From assembly GCF_017104965.1 (NCBI RefSeq), contig NZ_JAAGPR010000037.1, forward strand, positions 17,656-81,655: 64,000 bases of DNA, read 5' to 3'. Made by a program: the position numbers and the translations under genes. Shown here piece after piece: positions 18,136-26,620 of the stretch. Every line of letters begins with the position of its first letter. Position 1 is the first letter of the stretch. This stretch comes from Paraburkholderia sp. Ac-20340. GTDB taxonomy: Bacteria > Pseudomonadota > Gammaproteobacteria > Burkholderiales > Burkholderiaceae. Under the pieces are notes generated by a model, which ran no database searches, was not told the DNA's origin, and was given only the letters and a program-made list of their open reading frames with translations.

Positions 18136-18174
18136 GCGCCTACAGCCCCAACGAAAGTCAGGTAACTGTAGGCG
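18136..18174 (-). promoter_or_regulatory. Expression-platform hairpin downstream of the fluoride aptamer
   Basis: Minus-strand CGCCTACAG (18174-18166) can pair over 9 bases with CTGTAGGCG (18145-18137). The first arm is also the 3' strand needed for the aptamer pseudoknot, so the two structures exclude each other. There is no U-run after the hairpin, so control may be translational or Rho-dependent. Confidence 0.6.
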
Positions 18175-18226
18175 TCATTAACCGCGAGTTGAGCGCGGTG
18201 GTTAAAGGAGGAACGCCATCTCCTGT
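18161..18226 (-). ncRNA. Fluoride riboswitch (crcB motif)
   Basis: Read on the minus strand, the leader contains GGAG-AUGGCGUUC-CUCC (P1 hairpin), then UUUAACC, a second stem ACCGCG/CGCGGU, and the conserved 3' end UAAUGACGCCUACAG. The P1 loop GGCGU can pair with ACGCC near the 3' end, giving the aptamer pseudoknot. This matches the known crcB-motif consensus element by element. It is placed directly after a sigma70 promoter and about 80 bases before the CLC-F gene, which it should turn on when fluoride binds. Confidence 0.93.
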
Positions 18227-18232
18227 AGCAGG

Positions 18233-18261
18233 AATATACAGGAACGCGTTGAAGCGAACAA
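18233..18261 (-). promoter_or_regulatory. Sigma70 promoter of the riboswitch-CLC transcript
   Basis: Minus-strand TTGTTC (18261-18256), a 17-base spacer and TATATT (18238-18233). Transcription would start about 7 bases later, right at the first stem of the fluoride aptamer. Confidence 0.75.
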
Positions 18262-18446
18262 CCGCTGGTAACGCGCCAAACGCGTTCCAGTTCATTTGCG
18301 TTACTCGGGCCGGCCACGGATCAGTGCTATCTGCCTATCACTCGCCGGCGAATTTTGGCGACATCGGGTATCACACTCATGGCAGTATAAGATGTGGCAT
18401 TTTTGTGACGATGCGCGAGCACTCATCGAACCCGAGGTGATGCCCT

Positions 18447-19073
18447 ATGTTCGGCCGATTCATGCCTGGAGCAGGCAATTTCTTCGAACTCTTCAATGCT
18501 CACGCCCGCTATATCGTGGATGGCAGCCGTGCGCTCGAAAAACTCATTGAGAATATCGAGGACGCCGAGCATCACCGGCGTAACGTCAAGGTCATCGAGA
18601 AATCCGCAGACAAGCTCACCAGCGACTGCAACGATCTGCTGCACAAGACGTTCATCACCCCGCTCCATCGCGACCAGATCCAGCAACTCATCAACACGAT
18701 GGACGACATCATCGATGTCATCGAAGACGTCGCGAACACCATTACGCTCTATGACGTAACAGCGCTGCCCGACGATGCAATCGAATTCGCGCGTCTGAGT
18801 ACACGAACCGCCATTCAGGTTCAACAGGCAGTCAGCATGCTTTCCGACATGAAGCAGGCAGAACAGATCCTCCAATGCTGCAAGCAAATCGACGAGCTTG
18901 AATCGGATGTCGACAGATTGCTGCGTATTGCGATCTCGCGACTCTTTCGTGAAGAAGAGGACGTCAAGACACTGATCAAGCTGAAGAGCGTCTACGAACT
19001 GCTTGAAACCATCACCGACAAATGCGAGGACGCCGCCATGATCATCGAGGGCATCGTATTGGAAAACGCCTGA
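18447..19073 (+). CDS. DUF47 (PhoU-like) phosphate transport regulator
   Basis: The 208-residue, almost entirely helical protein matches the DUF47/TIGR00153 family, whose members are structurally like PhoU and are usually encoded beside a Pit phosphate transporter. Typical sequence features are FFELFNAHARYI, IEKSADKLTSDC, HRDQIQQLINTMDDIIDVIED and the C-terminal ETITDKCEDAAMIIEGIVLENA. It is cytoplasmic and thought to gate or regulate the partner transporter. Here the partner in sequence is a Na/Pi-cotransporter-like protein 190 bases downstream rather than Pit. Confidence 0.92.
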   Translation: MFGRFMPGAGNFFELFNAHARYIVDGSRALEKLIENIEDAEHHRRNVKVIEKSADKLTSDCNDLLHKTFITPLHRDQIQQLINTMDDIIDVIEDVANTITLYDVTALPDDAIEFARLSTRTAIQVQQAVSMLSDMKQAEQILQCCKQIDELESDVDRLLRIAISRLFREEEDVKTLIKLKSVYELLETITDKCEDAAMIIEGIVLENA

Positions 19074-19177
19074 GCGAGCGATCTTGGGAGCCGCCGCAAT
19101 GGCATGGTGAATTGCAGCCCGGCTGATTTGATGCGCGAAACCCAGCCCGCAATATTCTCGAATAATCGCCCAATCTA

Positions 19178-19195
19178 TGTGACACTGTTGTCACA
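19178..19195. promoter_or_regulatory. Perfect inverted repeat upstream of the Na/Pi gene
   Basis: TGTGACA-CTGT-TGTCACA is an 18-base element with perfect 7-base arms, 67 bases before the Na/Pi-cotransporter start. It could be an operator or a small hairpin; the regulator is not identified. Confidence 0.5.
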
Positions 19196-19262
19196 CTCAG
19201 GCGCTGTTCCAGGAGCATTCCAGCAACAGGTTGCATGAACCATGATGTGACGGTCGACTATC

Positions 19263-20930
19263 GTGTTGATCCTTCTGAATCTCCTCTCCGGTGTGTCGCT
19301 CCTGGTATGGGGCACACACATCGTGCGTACCGGCATTCTGCGCGTGTTCGGCGCAGACCTTCGCGCGATTCTGGGCCGCAGCACCGGTAGCCGGCTCAAG
19401 GCCTTTCTCGCCGGCGTTGGCGTCACGAGCCTCGTTCAAAGCAGTAACGCCACGGCGGTCATCATCACGTCGTTTGCCGCGCAAGGCATGGTCTCGCTCG
19501 CCAGCGGACTGACGATCATGCTGGGCGCCGATGTCGGCACCGCGCTCATGGCGCGGGTGCTGACGCTCGATCTGTCCTGGCTTTCTCCGCTGCTGATACT
19601 CGCGGGTGTACCGCTTTTCCTCACGCGCAAGCAAACGCGCGCGGGGCAAACGGGGCGAGCGATTATCGGGCTCGGCTTGATCCTGCTCGCACTCCATCTG
19701 ATCGTAGAGGCCGCACAACCCATGATGCAGGGCGCGGGTGTGCGCGTGATGTTCAGCGCCCTGACCGGCGACACCGTGCTCGATGCGCTGGTCGGCGCCG
19801 CCTTCGCGATGCTCTCGTATTCGAGTCTCGCTGCCGTTCTTTTAACGGCGACGCTTGCCTCTTCAGGCGTCATTTCGCTGAAGGTCGCGTTGTGCCTCGT
19901 GGTTGGTGCGAACCTCGGAAGCGGACTGCTTGCGCTAATGAGTGCCCTGCCGCAGAACGCCGCGGCCCGTCGCCTGGCTGCAGGAAGCTTTGCGTTCAAA
20001 CTGATCGGCGCGCTGATCATCCTGCCGTTCGCTTCGCTGCTCGCCAAAGTTCTGCCCGTGCTGATTGCGAATCCGCGTGAGGCAGTGGTCGGGTTCCATC
20101 TCATCTACAACACGGTGCGCTGTTGCGCGTGCCTCACGGTGGTCGACCGGGTCGCTGCCATCAGCCGCAGATTATTGCCCGACCGGGCGCAGACGAGCGG
20201 CGAACTTCGTCCGTTGCATCTCGATCCTGCCGGGCTCGTCACGCCGGGACTTGCCCTTGCGAATGCCTCGCGGGAAGTGCTCCGCATTGGCGACATCGTC
20301 AGCGTGATGCTCGACAACGTGTCCGAACTGCTCCGCCGCAATGATCTTGCCGTCGCCCGCGAAACCATGCGGATGGACGATGACGTCGACCAGCTCTACG
20401 CCGAAGTCAAAAACTATCTGACGCTGATCTCACGTGAGCAACTCGACGAAGCCGAGAGCCGCCGCTGGACCGATATCATTTCGCTCACCATCAATCTCGA
20501 GCATGCCGGCGACATCATCGAACGCATTGTCAGCGATATCGAAGAGAAGAAGATCTCGCAGCGGCTTGCCTTTTCCGAGCAGGGTTTGGGCGAACTCGAC
20601 GATCTGCATGCGCGCCTCGTGAGCAATCTCCGTCTCGGGCTGTCGGTGTTTCTCAACAACGATCTACGCTGCGCCGAGCAGCTTCTCGCCGAAAAGGAAC
20701 GGTTCCGGGATCTGGAGCGCGTCTATTCCCACAAGCATCTGGACCGGCTTGCGGGACAGGCACTGCGTAGCGTGGAAACGAGTGCATTGCACCTGGATCT
20801 GATCAGCAATATGAAAAGGCTGAATTCACTCTTTTGCTCGACGGCCTACCCGGTACTCGACGCGGCAGGCGCACTTCACGAGACCCGGCTTCGCAAGCGT
20901 TCGCTAGACAGCCTGCATCAGAAGGAATGA
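19263..20930 (+). CDS. Na/Pi cotransporter family protein with PhoU-like tail
   Basis: The 555-residue product has two inverted Na/Pi-cotransporter repeats in the first 290 residues. The first has the family signature SLVQSSNATAVIITSF; the second has a relaxed version (MLSYSSLAAVLLTATL). The C-terminal 220 residues are helical and PhoU-like (LEHAGDIIERIVSDIEEKK). This is the NptA/YjbB architecture, which moves phosphate, often outward in bacteria. Start is GTG at 19263 with a weak ribosome site, so it is the least certain part. The DUF47 gene precedes it, making a two-gene phosphate unit. Confidence 0.88.
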   Translation: MLILLNLLSGVSLLVWGTHIVRTGILRVFGADLRAILGRSTGSRLKAFLAGVGVTSLVQSSNATAVIITSFAAQGMVSLASGLTIMLGADVGTALMARVLTLDLSWLSPLLILAGVPLFLTRKQTRAGQTGRAIIGLGLILLALHLIVEAAQPMMQGAGVRVMFSALTGDTVLDALVGAAFAMLSYSSLAAVLLTATLASSGVISLKVALCLVVGANLGSGLLALMSALPQNAAARRLAAGSFAFKLIGALIILPFASLLAKVLPVLIANPREAVVGFHLIYNTVRCCACLTVVDRVAAISRRLLPDRAQTSGELRPLHLDPAGLVTPGLALANASREVLRIGDIVSVMLDNVSELLRRNDLAVARETMRMDDDVDQLYAEVKNYLTLISREQLDEAESRRWTDIISLTINLEHAGDIIERIVSDIEEKKISQRLAFSEQGLGELDDLHARLVSNLRLGLSVFLNNDLRCAEQLLAEKERFRDLERVYSHKHLDRLAGQALRSVETSALHLDLISNMKRLNSLFCSTAYPVLDAAGALHETRLRKRSLDSLHQKE

Positions 20931-22131
20931 TCGGATTCGCAATGCCTCGGGCGATCAGGAAAAACCCTGCAATGCAGGCGTTTCAGTTGCCACGCGTACA
21001 GACAACCGGCAAAGACCGGCCCATCTTCCCCGCGCGAAATCGGCGGTGAGGTTCCGCGCGATGTCTCCTGCCACGCAAACGTAGCGATGCCGGCCGCCAG
21101 TCTGCCGACTCGCGTTGCGATCGATCGACATCCGGCACGAAGCCTGAGTCAGGGGCATCGCCTGCCGCAGGTCGCGCCGGCAATAGCGTTCTGGTTGCCA
21201 ATACAACGAAAAAATCGATCCAACTGGTTCGCATCTGTGCCCCACCCGGTTCATCCATCGTGCGCGCGTCGTTGCGTTTCCGACTGATGAAAAAAAACGC
21301 CCCGAAGCGCGCATCGGGAATGCTTCCCTGTGCCCACGCTTCGAGACGCCGTTGTCTCGCCTTCCCGTTCCCCGTCGATGGCAGGATGCGACTTCTGGCC
21401 TTCGTTGACCAGCCGCCGATGCTACAACGCCATCGGTTTAACAAAACCGTCGCTCACAGTAACTGCGCCATTATTCCTCGTCCAGTACATTTTCCGCTTG
21501 CTGCTCCCATCGGCATGGAAGCAAGCTTGGGGCGTTCGAGTCGCGCAGGCAAATGCCTGTCACTGAGCGTTAAATATCGGCGTCGTGTGCCTGCCTGGCC
21601 ACCGGCTGCCATACCTCAACCGCGAGTTTGACCTGACCGGCCGCCGACAAAACCGCAGCGACAACTGGCGCGTCTCCGGCTACTTCACGGCGAGGCGAAT
21701 CCATGTGGATGCCGATTTTGGCGGAATAGCCCTGGTAAAAGGCGGCAGGAAACGCTGCGCTAATGTCGCCAATAAAATATGCTAGCTGCGTTAAACGAAC
21801 GATGCGAAACGCTGGTTCGCAAGCTTAAACATTGGCGTCGAACCCATTCAAAGCGCAAGTAATCCCCAGAAGAATGCAAAAGAAGGAGGCGGAGAGCACT
21901 AAACACGAAAGGCAATTGGACACAGGAGAAACACACTGCCTTTCATGAATCCTGGTCACCCGGCCATCGAACAAATACCTAAAGGAACTGACGGATAACG
22001 TGCGGGAGCGTCGTGCATCGGGCAGGGAATCTGCGGGGAATGTCTTGCATAGAGCCGATGTCGGGGAAGTGGGTTTGGCGCTGCTGTATCCGCACGCTGC
22101 TTGCCGTTAGCGCCGAACATGCGAGTCACTC
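20931..22131. other. 1.2 kb without a credible gene
   Basis: Only short ORFs with no recognisable product lie here. Features seen are a minus-strand hairpin plus T-run near 21288-21322, and two imperfect copies of a segment reading GTTAAATATCGGCGTCGT (near 21570) and CTTAAACATTGGCGTCGA (near 21825). Stop codons are frequent in all frames, unlike the flanking genes. It may be eroded DNA or hold a small RNA. Confidence 0.5.
21288..21322 (-). terminator. Minus-strand rho-independent terminator without an obvious gene
   Basis: On the minus strand CCCGA-N8-TCGGG is followed by GCG and eight T residues. No protein gene on that strand ends here, so it may close a small RNA or be left from a lost gene. 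Confidence 0.55.
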
Positions 22132-23160
22132 GTGAAACGCGACAATAATATTTCCTCACTCGGCAAGCGCGCAAGAACGTGCGATATCATTGCGCCATCG
22201 ACGATTGCACCGTTTACACCGCTGTCGTCCAGCGGCGCACTGTCGATATTCCACGAACCCTGGTGGCTCGACATCGCCACGCAAGGGAACTGGAAACTCG
22301 CAACAGTCAATCGCAACAATCAGATCATCGGGGAAATGCCTTATACGCCGACGCGTCAGCATCTGTGGCGCGTGGCGCATCTTCCGCCGCTCACGCGCAC
22401 GCTCGGCCCCGTGATCAAACCGGTGACAGGTAGCGACGCGTGCCAACGGCATCATCGTCACGATGTCACGGCGAAACTGATCGAGCAGCTTCCCGATTGC
22501 GACAGCTTTTTTCAGGTATTCGATCCGCGTATCGACGATGCGATTGCCTTTGCGCTCAAGGGCTTTTCGGTCTCGGCGCGCTACACGTTCCAGATCGATG
22601 CAAACAGCTCGACAGACGATGCGTGGGCGAGTCTCGACACCAAGACCCGCAATGTGATTCGCGGCGCCCAACGCAGTCTCACAGTCGCGCCGATAGAAAC
22701 TCCGTGCGAATTCATTCAGTTCTACGAAGCCAATCTGGCTTCCCGTTCGCGTACCAATGCTTATTCGTCGGAAGTCATGCGTCAGCTTGTCAAAGCGTTC
22801 GTCGAGCGCAAGGCAGGCACCCTGCTCGGCGTGTACGAAACGGGCGGCAGGCTGGTCGCGGCCATTGGCCTGGTGTGGGACCGTCACGCGACGTATTATC
22901 TGCTGACATCGCGGGTGCAAGACGCACATTGCGGCTCGATCAGCCTGTTGCTCTGGACCGGCATCCAGCGCGCGCTGGAGAGCAAGCTCACATTTGATTT
23001 CGACGGCTTCGCGAGCCCTTCGACGTTTCACTTCCTCAGCGCTTTCGGCGCCACGCTGCGCCAGCGCCTCGCCGTCGAGCGGCTTGGCACGGGTTACTCG
23101 TTAGCGCGCGCGGTCAAACGACGGATTGCGCCGAGCAAGGAGTTTGCGCCCACGCTCTGA
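22132..23160 (+). CDS. GNAT acetyltransferase, BioF2/FemAB-like
   Basis: The 342-residue product looks like the Acetyltransf_6 (BioF2-like) group: two GNAT-type halves, the first opening with SIFHEPWWLDIATQGNW and the second with SLDTKTRNVIRGAQRS, YEANLASRSR and LTFDFDGFASPSTFHFLSAFGA. Such enzymes often N-acylate sugars or amino groups in cell-surface polysaccharide or peptide synthesis. No neighbouring glycan genes are present, so the substrate is open. GTG 22132 is the first start in frame and has no good ribosome site; the start is uncertain. Confidence 0.75.
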   Translation: MKRDNNISSLGKRARTCDIIAPSTIAPFTPLSSSGALSIFHEPWWLDIATQGNWKLATVNRNNQIIGEMPYTPTRQHLWRVAHLPPLTRTLGPVIKPVTGSDACQRHHRHDVTAKLIEQLPDCDSFFQVFDPRIDDAIAFALKGFSVSARYTFQIDANSSTDDAWASLDTKTRNVIRGAQRSLTVAPIETPCEFIQFYEANLASRSRTNAYSSEVMRQLVKAFVERKAGTLLGVYETGGRLVAAIGLVWDRHATYYLLTSRVQDAHCGSISLLLWTGIQRALESKLTFDFDGFASPSTFHFLSAFGATLRQRLAVERLGTGYSLARAVKRRIAPSKEFAPTL

Positions 23161-23170
23161 ACTCCGTGTT

Positions 23171-23208
23171 AAAGGAATGACTGGGCCCGCAACGGAGTCA
23201 TTCCTTTT
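23171..23208. terminator. Bidirectional terminator
   Basis: AAAGGAATGACT and AGTCATTCCTTT form a 12-base-pair stem with a 13-base loop, ending in a T-run. It lies between the convergent acetyltransferase and hydrolase genes. Confidence 0.85.
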
Positions 23209-23281
23209 ATCAGGCGCTGCAAGTCCATTCCCGGCAAGGTTGAATCGAGACTCGACCTTGCGCTGTTGACTAGTGGAAATG

Positions 23282-23821
23282 TCACCTTCGCTGATCGAGG
23301 GATTGAAGCAATTCGAATCCTTCAGGCCAGCCGCCCAGATTGCTATTCGCATTGAGATGGCCTTTTTCTCCAGCGTCGACGAATCGACTTCCCCATGCAG
23401 CAGCACAGCGACGCGCATGATCCGAACTTCCATAAGGATCGTTGGAACTGGACACGACGATAGTGGGAAACGACAGCCGTTCCGTGGGTAGCGGCAAAAA
23501 TCCGGTTGCATCCGCAACGGGAAAGGCGTGTGCCGTGGGATCGGGCACAGCGACAAGCAGAGCACCGCGAATCCGCCGAAAATGGCGAGACGCCCAATGC
23601 GCGACCGCCAGGCATCCAAGGCTGTGTGCAACGATGACAGGATCTTCTGCGCTTTGCGCAAGTTGTCGATCGATTGCAGTCACCCACTCGCTACACGCAA
23701 CCCGATCCCAATCTTCGACAGCAAGCCGCCGCCACTCGGGATGCTGCGTTTCCCAGATACTTTGCCAATGAGATGGCCCGGAATTGCCAATCCCTGGAAC
23801 AATAAAAACAGCGTCGTCCAT
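23282..23821 (-). CDS. RBBP9/YdeN family alpha/beta hydrolase
   Basis: The 179-residue product matches the small single-domain hydrolases of the RBBP9/YdeN group. It begins FIVPGIGNSGPSHWQSIWE, has the nucleophile in AHSLGC, a likely acid in SSNDPYGS and the catalytic histidine in EKGHLNANSNLG. Substrates of bacterial members are unknown. ATG 23821 starts the conserved sequence. It is divergent from an Lrp gene across a 123-base region containing a perfect palindrome. Confidence 0.92.
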   Translation of the reverse strand: MDDAVFIVPGIGNSGPSHWQSIWETQHPEWRRLAVEDWDRVACSEWVTAIDRQLAQSAEDPVIVAHSLGCLAVAHWASRHFRRIRGALLVAVPDPTAHAFPVADATGFLPLPTERLSFPTIVVSSSNDPYGSSDHARRCAAAWGSRFVDAGEKGHLNANSNLGGWPEGFELLQSLDQRR

Positions 23822-23896
23822 CTGCCAGATCTCCGTGGTGAATGAACATCCAGTGTAAAAGCGCACGGATTCTGGCAACATCCCAGATCAAATGAA

Positions 23897-23917
23897 TTGA
23901 CGGCTAAAAGCCGTCAA
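23897..23917. promoter_or_regulatory. Palindrome in the hydrolase/Lrp divergent promoter
   Basis: TTGACGGC-TAAAA-GCCGTCAA has perfect 8-base arms and sits 27 bases before the Lrp start. It is a candidate Lrp operator serving both directions, or a hairpin; there is no T-run. Confidence 0.5.
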
Positions 23918-23944
23918 AGATAACGAATTTGGCGGGGTGCACAA

Positions 23945-24397
23945 ATGAAACCTAAGCAGGTAACGTTGGACCGGCTCGACTGGCGGATATTGGAGGCTCT
24001 TCAGAGTAACGCGCGAATCAGCAATACCGAACTCGGCAAGCAGATCGGACTTTCGCAGCCGGCCGTTACCGCGCGTATCAAACGACTGGAAGCACACGGC
24101 GTCATCGAGGGTTACGCGGCCCGGATCAACCCAGGTCTCGTGGGCCGTGGCATTGCGGCCATCGTCCGGATTCGCACGACTCATGCGCAGATCAAGCATT
24201 GCCTGAGCGCTTTCGAAGCGTCGCCGGAAATCGTCGAGGCGCATCGCATCACTGGCGAAGACTGCTTCGTGGTGCGCATTGTGGTCGAGGATATGGCGCA
24301 GCTCGAAGCTGCGATCGACTCACTGGCGAAATTTGGGCCGGTAACGACCAGCGTGGTGCTGGCGAGTTATCCACCGAAGGTAATCCGAGGGGCGTAG
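23945..24397 (+). CDS. Lrp/AsnC family transcriptional regulator
   Basis: The 150-residue product has the Lrp layout: an N-terminal winged helix-turn-helix (LDRLDWRILEALQSNARISNTELGKQIGLSQ, in part) and a C-terminal RAM/ACT-like domain (about 70-145) that binds amino acids and sets the oligomer state. It is divergent from the RBBP9-like hydrolase and convergent with the SDR gene. It most likely controls itself and the hydrolase; the effector is unknown. Confidence 0.92.
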   Translation: MKPKQVTLDRLDWRILEALQSNARISNTELGKQIGLSQPAVTARIKRLEAHGVIEGYAARINPGLVGRGIAAIVRIRTTHAQIKHCLSAFEASPEIVEAHRITGEDCFVVRIVVEDMAQLEAAIDSLAKFGPVTTSVVLASYPPKVIRGA

Positions 24398-24526
24398 CTT
24401 TGAGGGGCCGGCTTGTAGCAAGTCGGCTTGCCCGCTATCTGAGAGTTCCTGCGTTCGCGACTCTGCGGCCAACGTTGAAATCAATGAGCCAGCCACAAAA
24501 AAGAGTCACGAATCTTTGCCCTGGCT

Positions 24527-25300
24527 TCAGGAAGCGCTTTGCGAATCGCCATCAACGGGAATCAATTGCCCGGAAATGGAACGTCCGGCATCGGATGCCA
24601 GAAAGACAGCGAGCGCCCCGAGCTCCGCCGGATTCACGAAATGTTTGATCGACTGATTGGCGAGCGCAGCCGCTTCCTCCTGCGCGACTGTGCGGCCGTT
24701 TGCCGACGCACGACCCGCGAGCACCTGCTGGATACGTGGCCCCTCCACCGCGCCTGGCAAGATCGCGTTGACGCGTATGCCGAATTCGCCCAGTTCACGC
24801 GACAAGGTCTTGGTGAAACCAATGAGGCCCCACTTGGTGGTGGCGTAAGGACTGCGATTCGGATAACCGAAGCGGCCCGCCAGCGATGACATGATCAAAA
24901 TGACGCCCGCGCGCGATTGCTTCAGGTACGGAATGGCGTGTTGCGTCACCGTGAACGTGCCGGTCAGATTCAAACGCAGTACGGCTTCCCAGGCGTCCGG
25001 GTCCATGTCCGCGACGCTCGCGGTCGGTCCCGCAATGCCCGCGTTATTGATCAGGACGTCCAGGCCGCCCAAGGCGGACGCAGCGTCGGCGACCATACGC
25101 GATGCCGACGCGCGATCGGCGATGTCGCACACCGATGTCGTGAGGCCCGGCAATTGCGCCTGCATCTGCTGCAGTGCAGCTTCGTCGATATCGCAGATGT
25201 GAACGCTCGCGCCTGCCGCTACGAAAGCTTCGGTAATCGCGCGCCCGATCCCGCCGGCGCCGGCGGTGACAAGCACGCGCAGTCCTGTCGATGTGGTCAT
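24527..25300 (-). CDS. SDR family oxidoreductase
   Basis: The 257-residue classical short-chain dehydrogenase has the Rossmann glycine motif TAGAGGIGRA, NNAG at the fourth strand, and the catalytic pair in SPYATTK (Tyr-x3-Lys). It oxidises or reduces a secondary alcohol with NAD(P). It is 35 bases after the thioesterase gene on the same strand. With a BKACE enzyme and a thioesterase in the same locus, a role in making the beta-keto acid that BKACE cleaves is likely; this is inference. Confidence 0.9.
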   Translation of the reverse strand: MTTSTGLRVLVTAGAGGIGRAITEAFVAAGASVHICDIDEAALQQMQAQLPGLTTSVCDIADRASASRMVADAASALGGLDVLINNAGIAGPTASVADMDPDAWEAVLRLNLTGTFTVTQHAIPYLKQSRAGVILIMSSLAGRFGYPNRSPYATTKWGLIGFTKTLSRELGEFGIRVNAILPGAVEGPRIQQVLAGRASANGRTVAQEEAAALANQSIKHFVNPAELGALAVFLASDAGRSISGQLIPVDGDSQSAS

Positions 25301-25335
25301 GAAACCCTCCTTTCCAGTTCGTTCATGATCGCCGC

Positions 25336-25749
25336 TCAATCGCACGCGGCGCGGATGAATTCAGGCACACCGACGGCCTTGAGCCGTCCATCGTCCTGCT
25401 TGATGCACAAGGCGCGAGTCGCGCTACCCTCGCAGATCAGCGTATCGTCGCGCATGACGCGATGGCTTTGAATGAACACTTTGCCCCGCCATTCCTCGAC
25501 GCGCGTATGCACGGCCAAACGTTCGCCGTAAGTCGCAGACGTGTGAAAGCGTGTGTGAATCTCCAGCAGCGGCGCACCGATGCAATTCGGCAGTGCTTGC
25601 ATTTCCCGCCATGGCGGCAGGCCGCACTGTATAAAATAATCGTGCGACGCGGCGTCCATCCAGCGCGAAAAGTTCGGAAAAAACACGATGCCCGCCGGGT
25701 CGCAATCGCCGAATTGCACGTCGATACGATAGATAGTCACTTTACTCAC
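25336..25749 (-). CDS. 4HBT-like acyl-CoA thioesterase
   Basis: The 137-residue hotdog-fold protein has the 4-hydroxybenzoyl-CoA thioesterase signature FGDCDPAGIVFFPNFSRWMD with the active-site Asp. GTG 25749 is chosen because AGGAG stands 9 bases upstream and the sequence VTIYRIDVQFGDCDPAG is the conserved N terminus; a longer frame upstream lacks similarity. Thioesterases of this type are part of carnitine degradation clusters, where they release the acyl-CoA product of the BKACE step. It precedes the SDR gene in one transcript. Confidence 0.88.
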   Translation of the reverse strand: MSKVTIYRIDVQFGDCDPAGIVFFPNFSRWMDAASHDYFIQCGLPPWREMQALPNCIGAPLLEIHTRFHTSATYGERLAVHTRVEEWRGKVFIQSHRVMRDDTLICEGSATRALCIKQDDGRLKAVGVPEFIRAACD

Positions 25750-25803
25750 GAATCCATGCTCCTGATTCCAGTTCAGCCATTGTGCGCGCGTTGTCCGCGC
25801 CAC

Positions 25804-25823
25804 ACTGTCGATGCGGCGACATT
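25804..25823. promoter_or_regulatory. Candidate Crp/Fnr-type operator, copy 1
   Basis: ACTGTC-N8-GACATT in the divergent region between the thioesterase and the Crp/Fnr gene. It has the same half-sites and 6-8-6 spacing as the copy upstream of the MFS gene at 26621. Confidence 0.6.
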
Positions 25824-25862
25824 TCGCGTCGGCGGCTCTGCGCTCCATGCGGAGGGATCGCA

Positions 25863-26567
25863 ATGACCCGGCAAAAGCGGATGGTCACGCTATCGCTTAC
25901 GCTCGACGAACTGCTCACGCAATCGCCGTGGTTTGCCCGCCTGGACGCAGCCGCGCAGGCCCGCGTACGCACCGAGGCGTCGGAGCGCGCCGTTGCAACG
26001 GGTCAGTCTTTGAGCCTTCACGGCGAACGGCAACACGCCTGGTTCGGCGTGCTCGAAGGCCTCATCAAGTGGTCGATCACCGCTCGCGACGGACAAACGG
26101 TGACATTGGGCGGGCAGTCGGTCGGCAGCTGGTTCGGCGAGGGCACGCTGATCCGCAACGCGCCGCGCGAATCGGTTCTCATCGCCCTGCGTGACAGCCG
26201 TGTCGCGCAAATTCCCCGCACGACCTTCAACTGGCTTCGCGAGCAGCAACCCTCGTTCAACGAGTTCCTGCTACTTCAGGTCAACGAGCGCTTGCACTGG
26301 TTCATGGGCGCCGTTGCCGCAAACGGCCTGCTCGACACCGATAGTCTCGTCGCCCGGGCGCTGGTGGGAATGGTGCAGCCGCTGTCCAATCCGGGTGGCG
26401 TCGCGCATTTGGCGCTATCGCAGGAAGAGCTCGCCAATCTCGCCGCCGTGTCGCGACAGACGTGCAATAAGGCCATGACCCGCTTCAAGAACGCAGGCCT
26501 CGTGCACACCGAATACGGCGGCATCGTCGTGGTCGATTTGCCCGGGCTGCGCGCTTTGGCCGGATAA
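25863..26567 (+). CDS. Crp/Fnr family transcriptional regulator
   Basis: The 234-residue product has an N-terminal cyclic-nucleotide-type effector domain (about 20-130; GVLEGLIKWSITARDGQTVTLGGQ in part, and SWFGEGTLI) and a C-terminal winged helix (LSQEELANLAAVSRQTCNKAM). It lacks the cysteine cluster of FNR, so it is not an iron-sulfur oxygen sensor. A GGAGG site precedes ATG 25863. It is divergent from thioesterase-SDR and upstream of MFS-BKACE, with matching operators at both, so it probably regulates this catabolic unit in response to one of its metabolites. Confidence 0.92.
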   Translation: MTRQKRMVTLSLTLDELLTQSPWFARLDAAAQARVRTEASERAVATGQSLSLHGERQHAWFGVLEGLIKWSITARDGQTVTLGGQSVGSWFGEGTLIRNAPRESVLIALRDSRVAQIPRTTFNWLREQQPSFNEFLLLQVNERLHWFMGAVAANGLLDTDSLVARALVGMVQPLSNPGGVAHLALSQEELANLAAVSRQTCNKAMTRFKNAGLVHTEYGGIVVVDLPGLRALAG

Positions 26568-26620
26568 CGTCGCCTCGGGTACTCGGGTGCCCGCACGGAT
26601 CGGTGTTTACGCTGTCCCGA

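Noticed and set aside
20983..21444. 153-residue minus-strand ORF in the gene-poor region
   Set aside because: It runs through the hairpin and T-run at 21288-21322 and has no recognisable sequence.
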